A stretch of DNA of 64,000 nucleotides. Origin: Carya illinoinensis (taxonomy: Eukaryota > Streptophyta > Magnoliopsida > Fagales > Juglandaceae). The notes under the pieces are model-generated. The model made no database searches. It worked only from the letters and a program-made list of their open reading frames with translations, and was not told the DNA's origin. Location of the stretch: contig NC_056758.1 in the NCBI RefSeq assembly GCF_018687715.1, positions 10,853,501-10,917,500 of the forward strand. Reading direction: 5' to 3'. Shown here in pieces: positions 11,092 through 23,600 of the stretch; the stretch's first letter is position 1; each line of letters starts with the position of its first letter. The translations under genes were made by a program, and so were the position numbers.

Positions 11092-11260
11092 GAAATTATA
11101 GTTGCAGCTGAGAGTGCGTAAGTACAGGGCAATCACTTTGAAAAAAGTGAATAATGGGACCTACATGAAAAAAAAATTAATTTTTAATAGTAGACTTCAC
11201 TCTTTTTTCAAAACTAATGCACGTTACTTACACACTCCACTACTGTATATAGCATTACTC
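11092..11260. mobile_element. Mutator-type MITE (family B copy 1)
   Basis: 169 bp with terminal inverted repeats: GAAATTATAGTTGCAGCTGA at the left and GAGTAATGCTATATACAG at the right on the minus strand, each followed by a 'gagtgcgtaagt' type block. The interior (ctttgaaaaaagtgaataa, then atgaaaaaaaaattaattt) is shared with 33581-33756 and 50330-50501. No intact 9-bp duplication remains. Confidence 0.65.
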
Positions 11261-11884
11261 CTAAGAAATTATTTTGTGTTATACCGTTTGATCGAATCAT
11301 TATGTGTTATAACAGTATAACAGTTTTCAAGCGGTTACATAACCGTTCAAACATTACAGAATAGAGCAAATCATTCGAACGTACACCTATTCAAACAGTT
11401 TCTCAACCTTTTAAGGCGTGACTTTCTAATGTTGAACTCATAAACCATCATTCAAAAGGTTTCTTGATTGAACTCAGCAATAGTTGAGTCAACTTAGTAG
11501 CCATTCAAATGAAATGAATCAGTGGATTCCTTTCGTTCTTCCACAAATAACAAACATACAAGGCCAAGATGCACATAGAGGCATCCTAGCCTTATGTTTT
11601 CTGGCCACCTACTGTGTCCATCAACAAAACACTCGAAAAACATTGACTTTCTTATTTTCTACAAATAATATATCAAGCAACTCCAAATCAACCCATTAAA
11701 AGCATGTAAGTGGTGTACCTCTTGACTAGAAGTGGTAATTGATGGTGGCGGTGACAACAACAATCAAAAGGCCTCAAAGAGTGTTCAAACTGAGAGATAA
11801 TTTTGGGTTTTTTTTTTTCGGAATAACTTATGGTAAAATACAATCGATACCTTATATGTGTTATACCGTCTGAACCATACGTTA

Positions 11885-13330
11885 TACAAGAAAGTTCACA
11901 TCCGATCTCCACCTGTTCTTAACTCTTCGTTTGACATTACTAGAGATTAACTCTCCAGAATAAGGTAAAAATTTGATTATAATTTTGTTTCAATTAAGGT
12001 AATTCATTCATATTAAATATTTTCTGACCATCATTTGCTTCATTTCTACAACAAATACGATATTCTTTAAAGTTAGCCATAAAATCTCGTCAAGGTTGAG
12101 GCACTTCTAGATGAGTAACATTGAAAAAATATCGTAAAATGTATAAGATTAAGATTAACATTCCTAACAAATATATAGAACGTGAAGGACAACTAGCAGC
12201 TTGGCTTGCATCAAATGTGGGTACTCTTTCACAAACTTATGCACCTTTCACTACAAGTTCATGGCATAAAGTCCCATAAGATGTGAAAGAGATTTTCAAG
12301 ATGCATTGTTTTGTAATTGTGTAATGTTTAATTCATTTCTGAAATTATTTAATATATATGCAAAATATAAAATATGCAAATGATAATTTCTATATATTTT
12401 TTCAAGGATGACTTCAAACTAATTAACTTTGGTCGAAGAAAGGAGCATAAGACTTTTGATGAGGTTATATGTAATGCATTCTGTAAATATAAGATGAGGT
12501 GTCATGGACATTATAATAAGTTTAAGAATAAAGACGAGACACGCCAACATCCTTTTCAAGATGTTCAACCTTCCAATTGGAAAAAATTTTGTGACATGTT
12601 TGAATATCCAACTTATAAGGTAAATGAATTGTTTTACATGTCATATGTTATAATTTTCTCTTGCCAATATTTACAACTTCTATGCATGAGCAAAATTCTA
12701 TAAATAAAACAAATAGATCAAAGTTGAAGATTAGTCATCATGCAGGCTAAAAATATTTCCATTGCCTCTTTAAGAAATTAGTAATGCCATTTTATATATT
12801 TGATTATATATAGTTTGTTATTTGGATGTATCGTAATGATTTTATATCTATAAAATATGTTTCTTGTAGCAAGAGCAAGATACCAATTATGATATGAAAA
12901 AATTATATATTGCATCACATACTGATCATAATCAAGAGTGAACTCATCCCGACATCCGTAAAAATTATATAAGTATTATTATCTGTTTTAACTAAATATA
13001 TTCGAATATTTGTGGCAATATTAATTCTTTATCTTATGTGTAGGTACCCTACGTGTAGAATTTATGTCAGATTAAAATTCCTCAACACGTGATGTTGAGA
13101 TTTTTACTTAAGTTTTGGGTCCACATTTAGGATATTTGAGGGGTTTGGGGCATTACTATGTCAAGACATTTAGCTCTTCCTCATCATCCAACAATATCTC
13201 CAACACCTCTAGAACGTTAGAAGAAGTAAGGTTTGAGATCGAGTAATTGAGGACAAGACAACATGAGTTAGAAACTTAATTAGTGCAATAAGCAATATGG
13301 AGATACAAATGAAATGAAAAGAACAACAAT
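11885..13330 (+). pseudogene. TNPA-like (Ptta/En/Spm) gene remnant in CACTA copy 1
   Basis: Exon-like blocks match the gene at 36957-38467 one by one: the 'vcilsps' start block near 11888, AAWLAS near 12200, FGRRKEHKTFDEVICNAF with HYNKFKNKDETRQHPFQDVQ near 12430-12570, the 'rSKLKisHHa' block near 12720, the 'yiasHTdhn' block near 12890 and the 'lGPHLGYLRGLG' block near 13120. The intervening AT-rich segments sit at the same places in both copies and look like introns. Multiple stops break the reading frames. TNPA-type proteins bind subterminal repeats of CACTA elements; that role is family knowledge. Confidence 0.65.
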
Positions 13331-13499
13331 AAGAGGAGTTCATATTTATATTATACATATATAAATATGTACAATGAACACTAGTATTGTTTTAATATTT
13401 AGTTTGTACTTATAAGATTACTTTTATGTGTATTAGATAAATTATAATGTATTTTTTTAAGATGTTATGTATTTGTATTTGATTTTTCATTATTGGATA

Positions 13500-13990
13500 A
13501 AATCAAATACGTACTATTCAAATGACCCAAAACTGTTCAATCAAAAGCAGTCAAACCATTCGAGCTATGATACAAAAAATTTTGACTGTAATATATAATT
13601 GACGTTCTAACAACAGTACTCAGAAACAGTTCAAACATAAAAATCATTCTAATACTTACTGATGACATCAAACATGACATCAATGTTCAAACTTCATCTC
13701 CTAGCAAATCATTCGATCGTATCATAATTTGATCAAAAATTCTACCCAATGCATTCAAACATAGTTGTATGTTCGACTAGTAAAATTAATATTCCAAAAT
13801 TTTTCCATATCAATATGTTTAAATGAATTTATTTCCGTCAACCACTCTCGAAGTATGCACATGCGTTCGAACATAATTCGCTATCGAGCGTAATATTTTA
13901 CCATTCGATCAAAAATCTGGGACAAAACTTAATTGTTCCTAAAAAAAATTTCCATTTGACCACTATCAAACAGTTTTTCTCAATTTCATC
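13500..13990. repeat. Subterminal repeat cluster, right end of CACTA copy 1
   Basis: Many degenerate copies of Cgttcgaacg-like motifs on both strands (for example 'cattcgagc', 'cattcgatcg', 'gttcgaacat', 'cgttctaac') in AT-rich DNA next to the right terminus. They correspond to the clusters in CACTA copy 2. Confidence 0.6.
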
Positions 13991-15578
13991 CAAAATAACC
14001 TTTTGGGACATTGATATTAGGATGACCTTAGGATGATTTTTTGAGACGAAAATTTGTATCCCAAAAAACCTCTTTTGTTGTAGTGTGCATGTAGAATCCT
14101 TTAAATCAGATCAATATTTCCAATATCAAACTTTATTTATAACTGATTAATGTTTAAAATTTAACATTTATTATTTAAGAAAAATCTAGTTTCTATATTA
14201 TAAATGTTAAAACAAGAAATATATAATGATTAATTAGGAGAAATAATTTATGATGCTGATCATCACGTGCATGCTAAATTACTGTTAGGAATTTTAATTT
14301 ATCACCACTCTTGATCAGGTTCTAGAGATCATAGAATAATAATTTCAAATCCAATTATTGTTATTACATTAAATGATTGATATTTTATCATATCACTATT
14401 TATTTCTTATATTATTTTTTTTTAAAAAGTAAATATTTTCGAACATGAAAGTAATAAATAACAATGTGATAAAATTATAAATGGACTTAAAAATTAATAA
14501 CTAAATTAGTTGATATAATCTTAAATATACAAGTCACGCGTACTCTTTTAGAGATATATTATTAAAAAAATAAATTTTTTTATATAAATCTGAAATTTTT
14601 CTTTATTCTTGAAGAATGGGCTGAACTTACACATTTAAAGCTATACAAACCATTTTCCATATTTATCGTTGCACTTAATCATTACAAACTAAACCAAGAA
14701 GAATCTACATGAACTTTTATAGAAGTCTGGAAAATTTTAATCCTCTTGATACAAATATAAGAGAAATTGAATAATCTATATAGTGGGGTACGTCGGGGCC
14801 CAGATAATTAGACGGTGGTGCATCACAGCTTCTATGTATATCCTTTCATATTTGGTAGTAATTAAGTCAAAATTAATATAATTGAACCGTTTTTTCTTTG
14901 TCTAATCACCATAATTGAGGTTTTAATTATTAGATTTGGATCGTTCGTTTTGGACTTTTTGAGAATCCGGATATGATATGATAAAATATATGTACATACG
15001 TGTTGGATGAGAAGTCATGTTACATATAGTTATAAAATCTTTTTATAAAAATAAATTTATAAATTAATTACTTAATTTTATATAATATGTTATATTTATT
15101 TTAAAATAAAAGTTATTTTATAATTTAACGTAAAATATCAAACCACGTCATATTATGGATTTAGTTTTGTGAAATGAATTTATGGCTAAAGCATATTACT
15201 CATCACAAATATTATTTCTCACTGCTTTACAAGCTTTTATTTGCTCAACTAATAATTATAATAAGGTATATATTATTAAGATCGAAAATGCTTGGATGAC
15301 TTCTAAATGTGTGTTATATGTGCCATCTCTAAGGGTTTAATTTCAACTCTTGACACAAGCCTTGCACCCATAGTAAATTGCATATAACACATATTATTTG
15401 AAGGAGTAAAATCTGCAGGCAAAATGTGCAGGTTTCAAAATTGTATATATATATATATATATATATGATGTCAATCCTTTCACTGTTGCAGTTCGAAACC
15501 TAACTTTAGACTTTGCATTAATTTGGCTACATATATATATGCACTCTATGCTTGTCCTCGGATGCGCCTAAGGGAATG

Positions 15579-15579
<1 letters not shown>

Positions 15580-15618
<39 letters not shown>
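15580..15618. repeat. (GA)n microsatellite
   Basis: About 19 uninterrupted GA units. Confidence 0.95.
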
Positions 15619-15620
<2 letters not shown>

Positions 15621-15790
15621 ATTTAAAATGCAAGAACTTGGATAGTAACTTGTCAAAGCTAGGTCCTACATTAATGTCCCAATGCAGCAACAGTATGAGA
15701 GGAAAATCAATGATCCACTTTTTGCCCAACTGATATAGTGTGTGTATATATATACATATATATTATTGAAAATTTGATTAAAAAAAAAAA

Positions 15791-15959
15791 GAGTTTTGTT
15801 ACATACAAGCATATTCGCGTACTAATCTGTGTACCAATACTGATTTATTCATACTTAAAATTTAAATTAATACTGTTTTTAATAAAATTTATTTTTTGAC
15901 CAATCACATCACATTGATACACAGATCAGTACACAATTATGCTTGTAACTATATTTTTC
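15791..15959. mobile_element. Mutator-type MITE (family A copy 1)
   Basis: 169 bp. The left end GAGTTTTGTTACATACAAGC and the right end (GAAAAATATAGTTACAAGC on the minus strand) form long terminal inverted repeats that continue through 'gtactaatctgtgtacca'. The same element, inverted and of the same length, is at 43794-43962. An A run on the left obscures the target duplication. Confidence 0.75.
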
Positions 15960-17096
15960 TTAATTATATCCTACAGAAGTGAAATAAATGAAAGTTCACT
16001 CGATGGAAGGCTAGCAAGGTCGTTTTTAGGATTTATATATATATATATGATTAAGTTACGTACCCCAAGTATATATAGTACGTAACGTAACGTACAACAC
16101 ATGCAGATTAATTTGCCCCTAAAGATGGCTAATGATCTTTTGCGTGAGCAAAACAAAGATATAGAGTGCAAACTGCAAACTGATCATGAAACTTGGCTTG
16201 CCTTGGTAAGGAACTCTAAACCAATATTACATGAGATCTAGTGCCCATAAAAATGCTAGTCCCTTTTCTTCTCTTCCCTTGCAACTTGCAAGTCAACCAC
16301 CCCCTCTCGCTCTCTCTCTTTCTCTCTCTCTCTCAATATACAGATGGAGCCAAAAGGATTTAAACAGTTCTAAAAACAGTCTCATCGGTACCTTACCTAT
16401 TAATATCGCAGCCTGTCCCTCCCAGAGAGAGATTCCCTCATTAATGGCGGTTGGTCTTCCTGGTTCGGTAAGACATGAGTGAGAGGGCATCACCATCGTG
16501 GGCGATCCCTTTGTTGGGAGCAGAGATCTTGATCTCTAGGGCCCCCCCTCTTCACTTTGAACAAGGGCACCCCATTTTTATCCCAGAAAGTCTGTTTTAC
16601 CCAGGTATAGTAGTAGCATATTTTGGTTCTAGGTTTAGGTTATTTTGACTTTCTACTGGCTTTCTTGGCTCAATTGGGCGCCTCCAACAAGTTGGCTGAC
16701 GATGAAACTCGATGCCTCTGGCATTACAGTTTACAAAAAGAAGAGTGAAATAAATGGAGGGGGGAATTATGGATTTAAATGCTCTGGCCCAGCTTTCTGG
16801 TTTGGTAGTCGCAGTTTTTAATGCTCATGCAGACCCCCCCTTCAATTCGCCTCTTAAATCCCACCCCAGATATTCCAACCTCTCTCACACACACCAAATT
16901 CAAAGCTAGCTTTCTTTACCCATGAGTTTCCCTCTCTAGCTTTCTGGTATTTTTGGCGTTCTTCTTGCTGGCTTCTATTTTTCTTCTCTATAATTACCAG
17001 ATCTTTTCAGTTTGATCCTCCAAGTACTGGTTTAGTTTTCACATGTTTCTTTCGTGCGTTCACTTGTTGAAGATCAAGAGTATCTCATCATCATGT

Positions 17097-17230
17097 GAAA
17101 TGGCTACTTTGATATTGGCCTGGCTCACTCAGACGAAAAAGATGAACTTTGCGAAACCTCAAGAGTACTGCTGATCATCTTTTTTCATTTCTGATTGAGC
17201 CGTGCCAATATCTCAGTGCTCTTTCATTTC
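17097..17230 (+). ncRNA. MIR171: MIR171 precursor hairpin
   Basis: The 3' arm at 17192-17212 carries the miR171 sequence (core TTGAGCCGTGCCAATATC). The 5' arm at 17111-17131 begins GATATTGGCCTGGCTCA and pairs with it over 21 positions with three mismatches, two adjacent in the middle and one near the end, which is a typical miRNA/miRNA* duplex. The stem extends outward, with GAAATG (17097-17102) opposite CATTTC (17225-17230), and the loop region is about 60 nt. miR171 directs cleavage of HAM/SCL6-type GRAS mRNAs and so controls meristem maintenance and shoot branching; this is established for the family. Flanking DNA is unique, so the locus looks like a genuine gene rather than a repeat-derived hairpin. 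Confidence 0.9.
17192..17212 (+). ncRNA. miR171: Mature miR171 (3' arm)
   Basis: A 21-nt segment starting with T, as preferred by AGO1. It is identical to my recollection of the conserved TGATTGAGCC...-type plant miR171 isoform. The star strand lies at 17111-17131 before the usual 2-nt offset is applied. Confidence 0.88.
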
Positions 17231-17294
17231 TTTCAGACCAACCGAGAAGATCACCGATCAGATGATGATCATGGGGAAGCCTTTTGCGCGCGCG

Positions 17295-17400
17295 GTAACT
17301 TTGTTTAATTTTCCTAATATATGCTGTGGCTGGCCTGCTTTATTGATCTTAATCTCTCATGCAGTTTTAATTTCTGTTTGACTTTTCACTTTCCATGCAG
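17295..17400 (+). other. Possible intron in the MIR171 primary transcript
   Basis: GTAACT at 17295 and a T-rich tract ending TTCCATGCAG at 17400 form a plausible GT-AG intron of 106 bp just downstream of the hairpin. Many MIR171 transcripts are spliced. This is inference only. Confidence 0.3.
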
Positions 17401-18988
17401 CACTGAAGATGGATGCTAGTCATGAGATCAAGTACAAATCATAACACTTTTTAGCTAAACTTACGTGCGTATGCAGCTAGGAAAAGTTATAATCGAGTGG
17501 GAACTGAGGACTTTTGCCTCGTTTATTTTGTGAAAGTTAACAAATTAAACGGCAAGACGCAGAAGCTTTTAGGCTACACGATAATCTGCTTGATATGATG
17601 ATCGATCTCATGAAATCTTTGGAATCTTATATATGTATGTTACTTGTTATATATTATTATGCAGCTAAATCTATTAATTAATTTGACGGATCTAGCTAGA
17701 AGATTCTGGATGTTTTCTTTTGTTGTAGGAAAATATTTAGGTTAAAAATAAATAAATAAATAAATATGACGTGATTTAATGGAATATTGTATTATAAAAA
17801 TTATTTTTAATATAAAAGAAATCCGAATTGTATTAAACTACACATTTATGAGTTTTACTTTTTTATATAATATAATATTTTTTTTGTTTTTTACAAAGGC
17901 CAAAAAGGGGAAAAAGCCAAGATGGTGGTAGACGTCTGCGGGCTGCGTTTGTCAAATTAAGTCCTCATGATTTGGTAGGAGAGATTAGATTTGTCATCAT
18001 AAGATCACAAAGCAAATCAGCAATTAATAATCAACTGTCGTTTAGTTAATGCTCAATAATATATATATATATATAGATCCCTTTATTATTTTTAGCTTGA
18101 CTAATTTGACATTTCAATATCCATGGAACATTAATTTCTAGCTTGACCCATTTAATTAGCCAAAAGGCACATATCATAAGGATACAATAAAACTATTTTT
18201 CAATAGTAGTATATATAGTTGCTAGTAGCCTAATATTTAATATCATGATCATCATCTGCATGGTTACCAACTAGCGTTCACTTAGAATATATATATATAT
18301 ATATATATATAGAATTTGGAACTTGAAGGAGCGTGATCATCTTACTCGGAGATCAGCTAGTTAGGTCATGTTGTTCAAATCTCTTATACTATAAGGAGAA
18401 CTTGATTGGAGAATTATTAGATCTATAAATGAATCTTATAAAAATAAATTAATTACAGATTGATATATTTTAATATGATATATTAAATTTATTTTATCTT
18501 AAAAAATTATAATTATTTGACATTAATATGGTGCTAGTTTATGAATCCTTTTTATGAATATATTTTTTGGATTAATCATTTTCTTTTAATTAAACCTAAT
18601 TAGGAACTCATTAGCTAGCTAGGGTACAGAAACTTCGTGCCATGACTTGGGACTTGTCCATAATTAATAATGACAGGGTGCTTTGAGACGTTAACCTTGA
18701 CTCATGATGGACGTATTGTCACAATTGGGTCCAGTAGACGTTTCGATTGTTAACAAACGAGGCGGTGGGTCAATGATTTTACCATGCGCATCCATTTTGA
18801 GCGGAGCAAAAGTACCACAACCAAGTGTACGTGTACATGCAATTCCTATGCACGAGAGCAAGGATGGCTCAGAGGATCGATCGAAGGTCGAAATCCTAGA
18901 TCAGTGTCGTTTCTATTTTTATCATGAAAGTAGTAACTAGAAAGGAGAATGAAGTGAAATAATTAAGCAAATTTCGAAATAAAACTCA
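17401..18988. other. Intergenic, no gene recognised
   Basis: AT-rich sequence with (TA)n runs near 18060 and 18287-18310. The 78-codon frame at 18704-18940 has no recognisable domain. The copia element starts at 18994 after the direct repeat CACTT (18989-18993). Confidence 0.45.
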
Positions 18989-18993
18989 CACTT

Positions 18994-19804
18994 TCTTATA
19001 TTTATTATAAATTATCATATTAAATATGTGAATTTATTGTATATTATTATTTATTTTCATGAATAACTATGTTAAAAAGATGTATTGATTCAATAGTAAA
19101 AGTGTGTTGTTTCAAATAAGAGGGTATCGGTTCGTTTAAACCACCATAACTATACTTTGATGCATTAATTTTAACAAAAGCTATAGAATAGCCCAAGGGA
19201 CATGTAAGCTAAGCCCAAAGAGGCACAATGCATGGGTCAAGTTGAACAGATATGTGTGGACTAAATACAATGCTTGAACTGGGCCGAACAGGTGTAACGT
19301 TTGGCCTAAATAGGCACTTGAAAATGATACAATGCTTCAAAATTAATTCAACTGAAATGTTGAATAGGTATGTTTCGAACCCCTAGCCTTGCTTTGGGGA
19401 GGGAGGTGTCCAACCACTTGACTAAGTCACTTGGTCTTCAAGTGAAATATCATGACCTTTAAACCAATAACTGCCAGTTAAAAAGTTACAAGTTAAGAGT
19501 TATGATCTTTTACATAGTACCACTTAATTCTCTGTAAATAGAGGATGAGATTCACAAATTTTATTATTTTATTATCTCATATTTTCAATCACTTACATAA
19601 TTTTATAGAGAAACTCTAAAGGAAAAAACTTCAGGATTGCTATCTGTAGTTGGTGACTTTGTTGTATCCTGAAAGTGAATTGGTTGTAACCCGGTAACAA
19701 ACTCTTTTGAGTGGGACGATTATCACTTTGAAAATAATATTTTACACACCTTAAAGTCGCATTTATTTTTTCAGATTATTGTATCCACACAATTTTCTTT
19801 AATA
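18994..19804 (+). repeat. Copia 5' LTR
   Basis: Aligns from 'ttatatttattat' to 'aattttcttta' with the 3' LTR. It has about 75 extra bases near 19025-19100 that are missing from the 3' LTR. A weak primer-binding match (aaggtaataatca) follows at about 19811; it is a degraded form of the initiator-Met type. Confidence 0.88.
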
Positions 19805-19842
19805 ATTTTAAGGTAATAATCACAATGTGATCAAAATTTGAT

Positions 19843-20628
19843 ATGGCGACTTTCAAGATGATGAATCAAGACTTTGTCAAACTAGATTAGTTTGATGGAA
19901 TGAATTTTACTCGTTGGAAAGACAAGTTGATGTTCATTCTTACTACGTTAAAAATTTCATATGTTTTGGATTCAGACTTTCCGATACTTCCAAAACCCAA
20001 ATTTGACAATAATGATCAAATCAAGGTAGAACGGAAGAAGCGTGAAGAAGATGAAGTGGTATGTAAAGGGCACGTTCTAAATACATTTTCTTATCGACTC
20101 TATGACTTGTTTACATCAATCAAGTCACCAAAAGAAATTTAGAAGGCACTGAAATTTAAGTATAGAATAGAAAAGCAAGGTACAGATAAATTCCTTATTA
20201 TGAAATATTTTGAGTTTACAATGAATGATAATACTTCTATGATGGATCAAGTCCATGAATTGCAAGTTTTGGTGAATAAACTTTGAGATCTTAATTATAG
20301 AAAGAAACTTATGCACGTAATAGAAGATTTCACTATAGAGCAAATTCAAAAATATTTACGAATTGAATAGGAAACTCGAATTCGTGATAAGAAACTATTT
20401 TCTCAAAAAAGCTTTAAAGTGAATTTTGTTTATGAGAAAAGTAAGTTTCAAGGTAATTTTAGAGGAAGTAAGAGAAAATATAATGATTTTTCCAACAATG
20501 GTGACAAGTCCAAAAAAATAAAAACTTGTCAAAATTGCAGAAAGAATTGGCACTTTAAGCGTGAATGCAAGTATAAGAAGAAACACAAGAAAGAAAATGG
20601 CAATCACAATAGTGCAAATCTGATCTAA
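19843..20628 (+). pseudogene. Copia gag (UBN2-like) pseudogene
   Basis: Reading from ATG at 19843 in one frame gives the copia gag pattern (FDGMNFTRWKDKLMFILTTL near residue 17-36). It ends with a CCHC zinc knuckle, CQNCRKNWHFKREC, near 20529-20570, in which the usual Gly before Trp/His is replaced. In-frame stops occur near 19888, 20140, 20284 and 20368. Several sit where Trp, Arg or Gln codons (TGG, CGA, CAG) are expected. A basic tail follows the knuckle. No protein of normal length can be made. Confidence 0.82.
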
Positions 20629-20639
20629 AATTAAACTTT

Positions 20640-23600
20640 AGAAATTGTGGCTGTGATCTCTGAAATGCACATTAACATGATTATAGAGTTAAATATGACT
20701 ACAACAATCGAGTCACCTGATTGGTGGTATGATGCAGGTTCTATCGTTCTTGTTTGCAATCACAATTTTGCAAAAGTTGTGGGAAAATGAACTGTGAAAC
20801 TTCAGTTCACTTTTGAGAAGAAACTTATTTTTATCAATGTTACTTGTGTTCTAGAAATAAAGAAAAATTTGTATCAGAAAATTTGCTTTGTAAAAAGGGT
20901 GTCAAAACCGTAACTGGGTCTGATAATGTAATTCTTTCCAAAGGGGGAGTGTTTGTTGGATAAGGGTACTCTTGTGATGGAATGTAAAAACCAAGTATTA
21001 ATCAAATAAGTTCTGATTCTGCTTATCTTGTTGAGTCTCCTACTTTATGGCATAATCGTTTAGCATATTTGAATTTTAAATCTTTAAAGCTTATATCTAA
21101 ACAAAGTTTAATTCCATATAATCATGAATATGGTGCTAAACGTGAAATTTGAATTCAAGCAAAAAATGACAAAGAAACATTTTCCTAAAGAGAAATGATC
21201 TGTGCAGTCGGCAAATGCAGTCGGCGTACAGTCGCTTTGAAAAAAATAAATTAATATAGGACCTATATGAAAAAAAAAAAATTATTTTTATAACTTTTTT
21301 TATTCATTCTGTACAACTATGAAAAAAAAAATATTTTTATAATTTTTTTTTATTTATTCCGTACAGCAGACTGCATGCCAACTGCATTTGCCGACTGCGT
21401 CTAGCAAAGCCCTTTCCTAAAATAGACAAAAATACACAATCATTAGAACTTGTGTATTCTGATATTTGTGAACTAAATGGTATTTTAACTAAAAGAGGCA
21501 ATAAATATTTTATTACTTTTATTGATGATTTTCAAAATATACGTATGTATACTTAATGAAAAGTAAGGATGGGGCCTTTAATATGTTCAAATCTTATAAG
21601 TCTATTGTTGAAAATCAAAAGGAAAAAAAAAAATTAAGATACTTCGTAGTGACAAATGTGGTGAATATTTTTCGACCAAATTTTCTTTGTACTACGAGGA
21701 GAATGGTAGAATAGATCAAACTAGTGCACCCTATACCCCACAACAAAACGGTATAGTAAAATGAAAAAATAGGACACTAGTTGATATGTTAAATGCAAAA
21801 TTATCTTTTAATTTGTGGGGAGAAGCATTACTCATGGCATGTTATTTGCATAAAATTTCACCATATGATTTGTGGGAATGTAGGAAATCAAATCTGGAAT
21901 ACCTAAGGGTGTGGGGCTATTTAGCCTTTTGTAGAGTTCTAGACCTAAAAAAACAAAATTAGGTCCAAGGGCAATCAAAAGTGTTTTTGTAAGATATGCT
22001 GAGAATTCAAAAGCATATAAACTTTTGGATTTAGATTCTAATATTATAGTAGAATCAAAGGATGTGGACTTTAGTGAAGATAAATTCTATACTGACTCTA
22101 ACGTTGTATCAAATCCTACTCATACACCAAAATCTGACTTGAGTTGAAAAATGAATTGTATAATTCCTGACATGTTGAGTGAACCAAGGAGAAGTCTGAG
22201 TCAGAAAAAGGAAAAGCTTGGATCCAGATTTTGTGTCATCTGAGGCTATTGTTTTCCTTTTGGAAGAAAATAGAGATGATGTTTTAAATAAGATACCCAT
22301 TCTATTAAATATAGAAGAAGATCCAAAAACATTTAAAGAAGCTATGACTTTTAGAGATGTTACGTTGCATTTTGGAAAGAGGCTATAAATGATGAAATGA
22401 ACTCAATATTGTCAATCAATACTTGGGTTTTAGTTTATTTGCCTCATGGATCAAAACCTCTTCATTGTAAATAGGTATTTAGGTGAAAATACAATATAGA
22501 TGGGTCTCTTCAAACTTTTAAGGACAAATTAATTAATAGCCAAAGGTTTTAAACAAAAAGAGGGCATAGGCTATTTTGATATGTATGCCCTAGTGGCTAG
22601 ATTTACATCCATTAGAGTGCTTATGGCACTGGCTTCAATATATAACTTATATGTACACCAAATGAATGTTAAAACTGCTTTCCTAAATAGTAAACTGGAT
22701 GAAGATGTGTACATGGAACAACTAGAATGATTTGTCATGCATGGGCAAGAAAAGAAAGTTTACAAATTAATTAAGTCATTGTATTCATTAAAACAAGCAC
22801 CAAAACAATAGCATGAGAAATTTGATTCGGTGATTTTATCTTATGGATTTAGGCATAATTATGCTGATAAATGTATTTAAAATAAATGTATTTATTTTAA
22901 ATTAACTGATTGTTATGGTGTAATAATATATCTTTATATAGATGACTTGCTTATATTTTGAACAAGTATGGAAGGAATATCTGAAACTAAGAAGTATTTA
23001 TCTTCAAAGTTCAAAATGAAGGATTTTAATGAATTTAACATTATTTTGGGTGTCAAAGTAAAGAAACATAGTAGGGCTTATGCTTTATGTCGATCTCATT
23101 ACATTGAGAAAATGCTTCTTAAATTTTAACATCTAGGAATTAAAGAAGCAAATATCAAATATGACTCTTCATTTAAATTAAATGAGAATGCTGGTAGAAC
23201 GGTTGCTTAGTTAGAATATGCTAGTACAATTGATAGTTTAATGTATGCAATGTATTACATTAGGCCAGATATTTCCTTTGTAGTATATTTCCTTTGTAGT
23301 ATGTAAATTTCTAGATATATGGGTATATTATGGAGCATTGGAAAGCAATTGGTAGAGTCCTTGAGTATCTTAAAAAAATTATTTCATTAGGACTGTATTA
23401 TACCAAATTCTTTGTTGTACTAGAAGGATATTGTGATGCTAATTGGATTACTAGTATAAGTGATAATAAGACTACGCCTGTTCGGGTTTTCACCCTTTGT
23501 AGTGGAGCTATTGCATGGGCTTCTAAGAAACAGACTTTTATTTCACATTCTACAATGGAATATGAATTTGTAGCCATGGCGGCAGTAGAAAAAGAGACAG

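Larger units (their letters stand above)
7042..14085 (+). mobile_element. Old CACTA (En/Spm) element with nested insertions
   Basis: The right terminus, read on the minus strand, is CACTACAACAAAAGAGG followed by TTTTTTGGGA. The left terminus at 7042 is a degraded GACTACATCAAAAATTAGA with the same downstream block (tctcaaaaaat). Both ends are flanked internally by repeated Cgttcgaac-like motifs, as in the better copy at 33869-39193, and the TNPA-like gene at 11885-13330 is collinear with that copy. The 3-bp flanks (TAT left, TGC right) do not match, so the pairing of the two ends is an inference. The TNPD-type transposase gene is absent; foreign insertions and a minus-strand remnant occupy its place. 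Confidence 0.6.
14086..17096. other. Intergenic DNA upstream of MIR171
   Basis: AT-rich unique sequence with a (TA)n run at 15442-15467, a (GA)n run at 15580-15618 and one MITE (15791-15959). The last several hundred bases, from about 16240, are less AT-rich, contain CT-rich tracts (16310-16335) and probably include the MIR171 promoter and primary-transcript start. I cannot assign the start site. No protein gene is recognised. Confidence 0.4.

Noticed and set aside
18704..18940. 78-codon frame between MIR171 and the copia element
   Set aside because: No recognisable motif and no supporting context; treated as chance.
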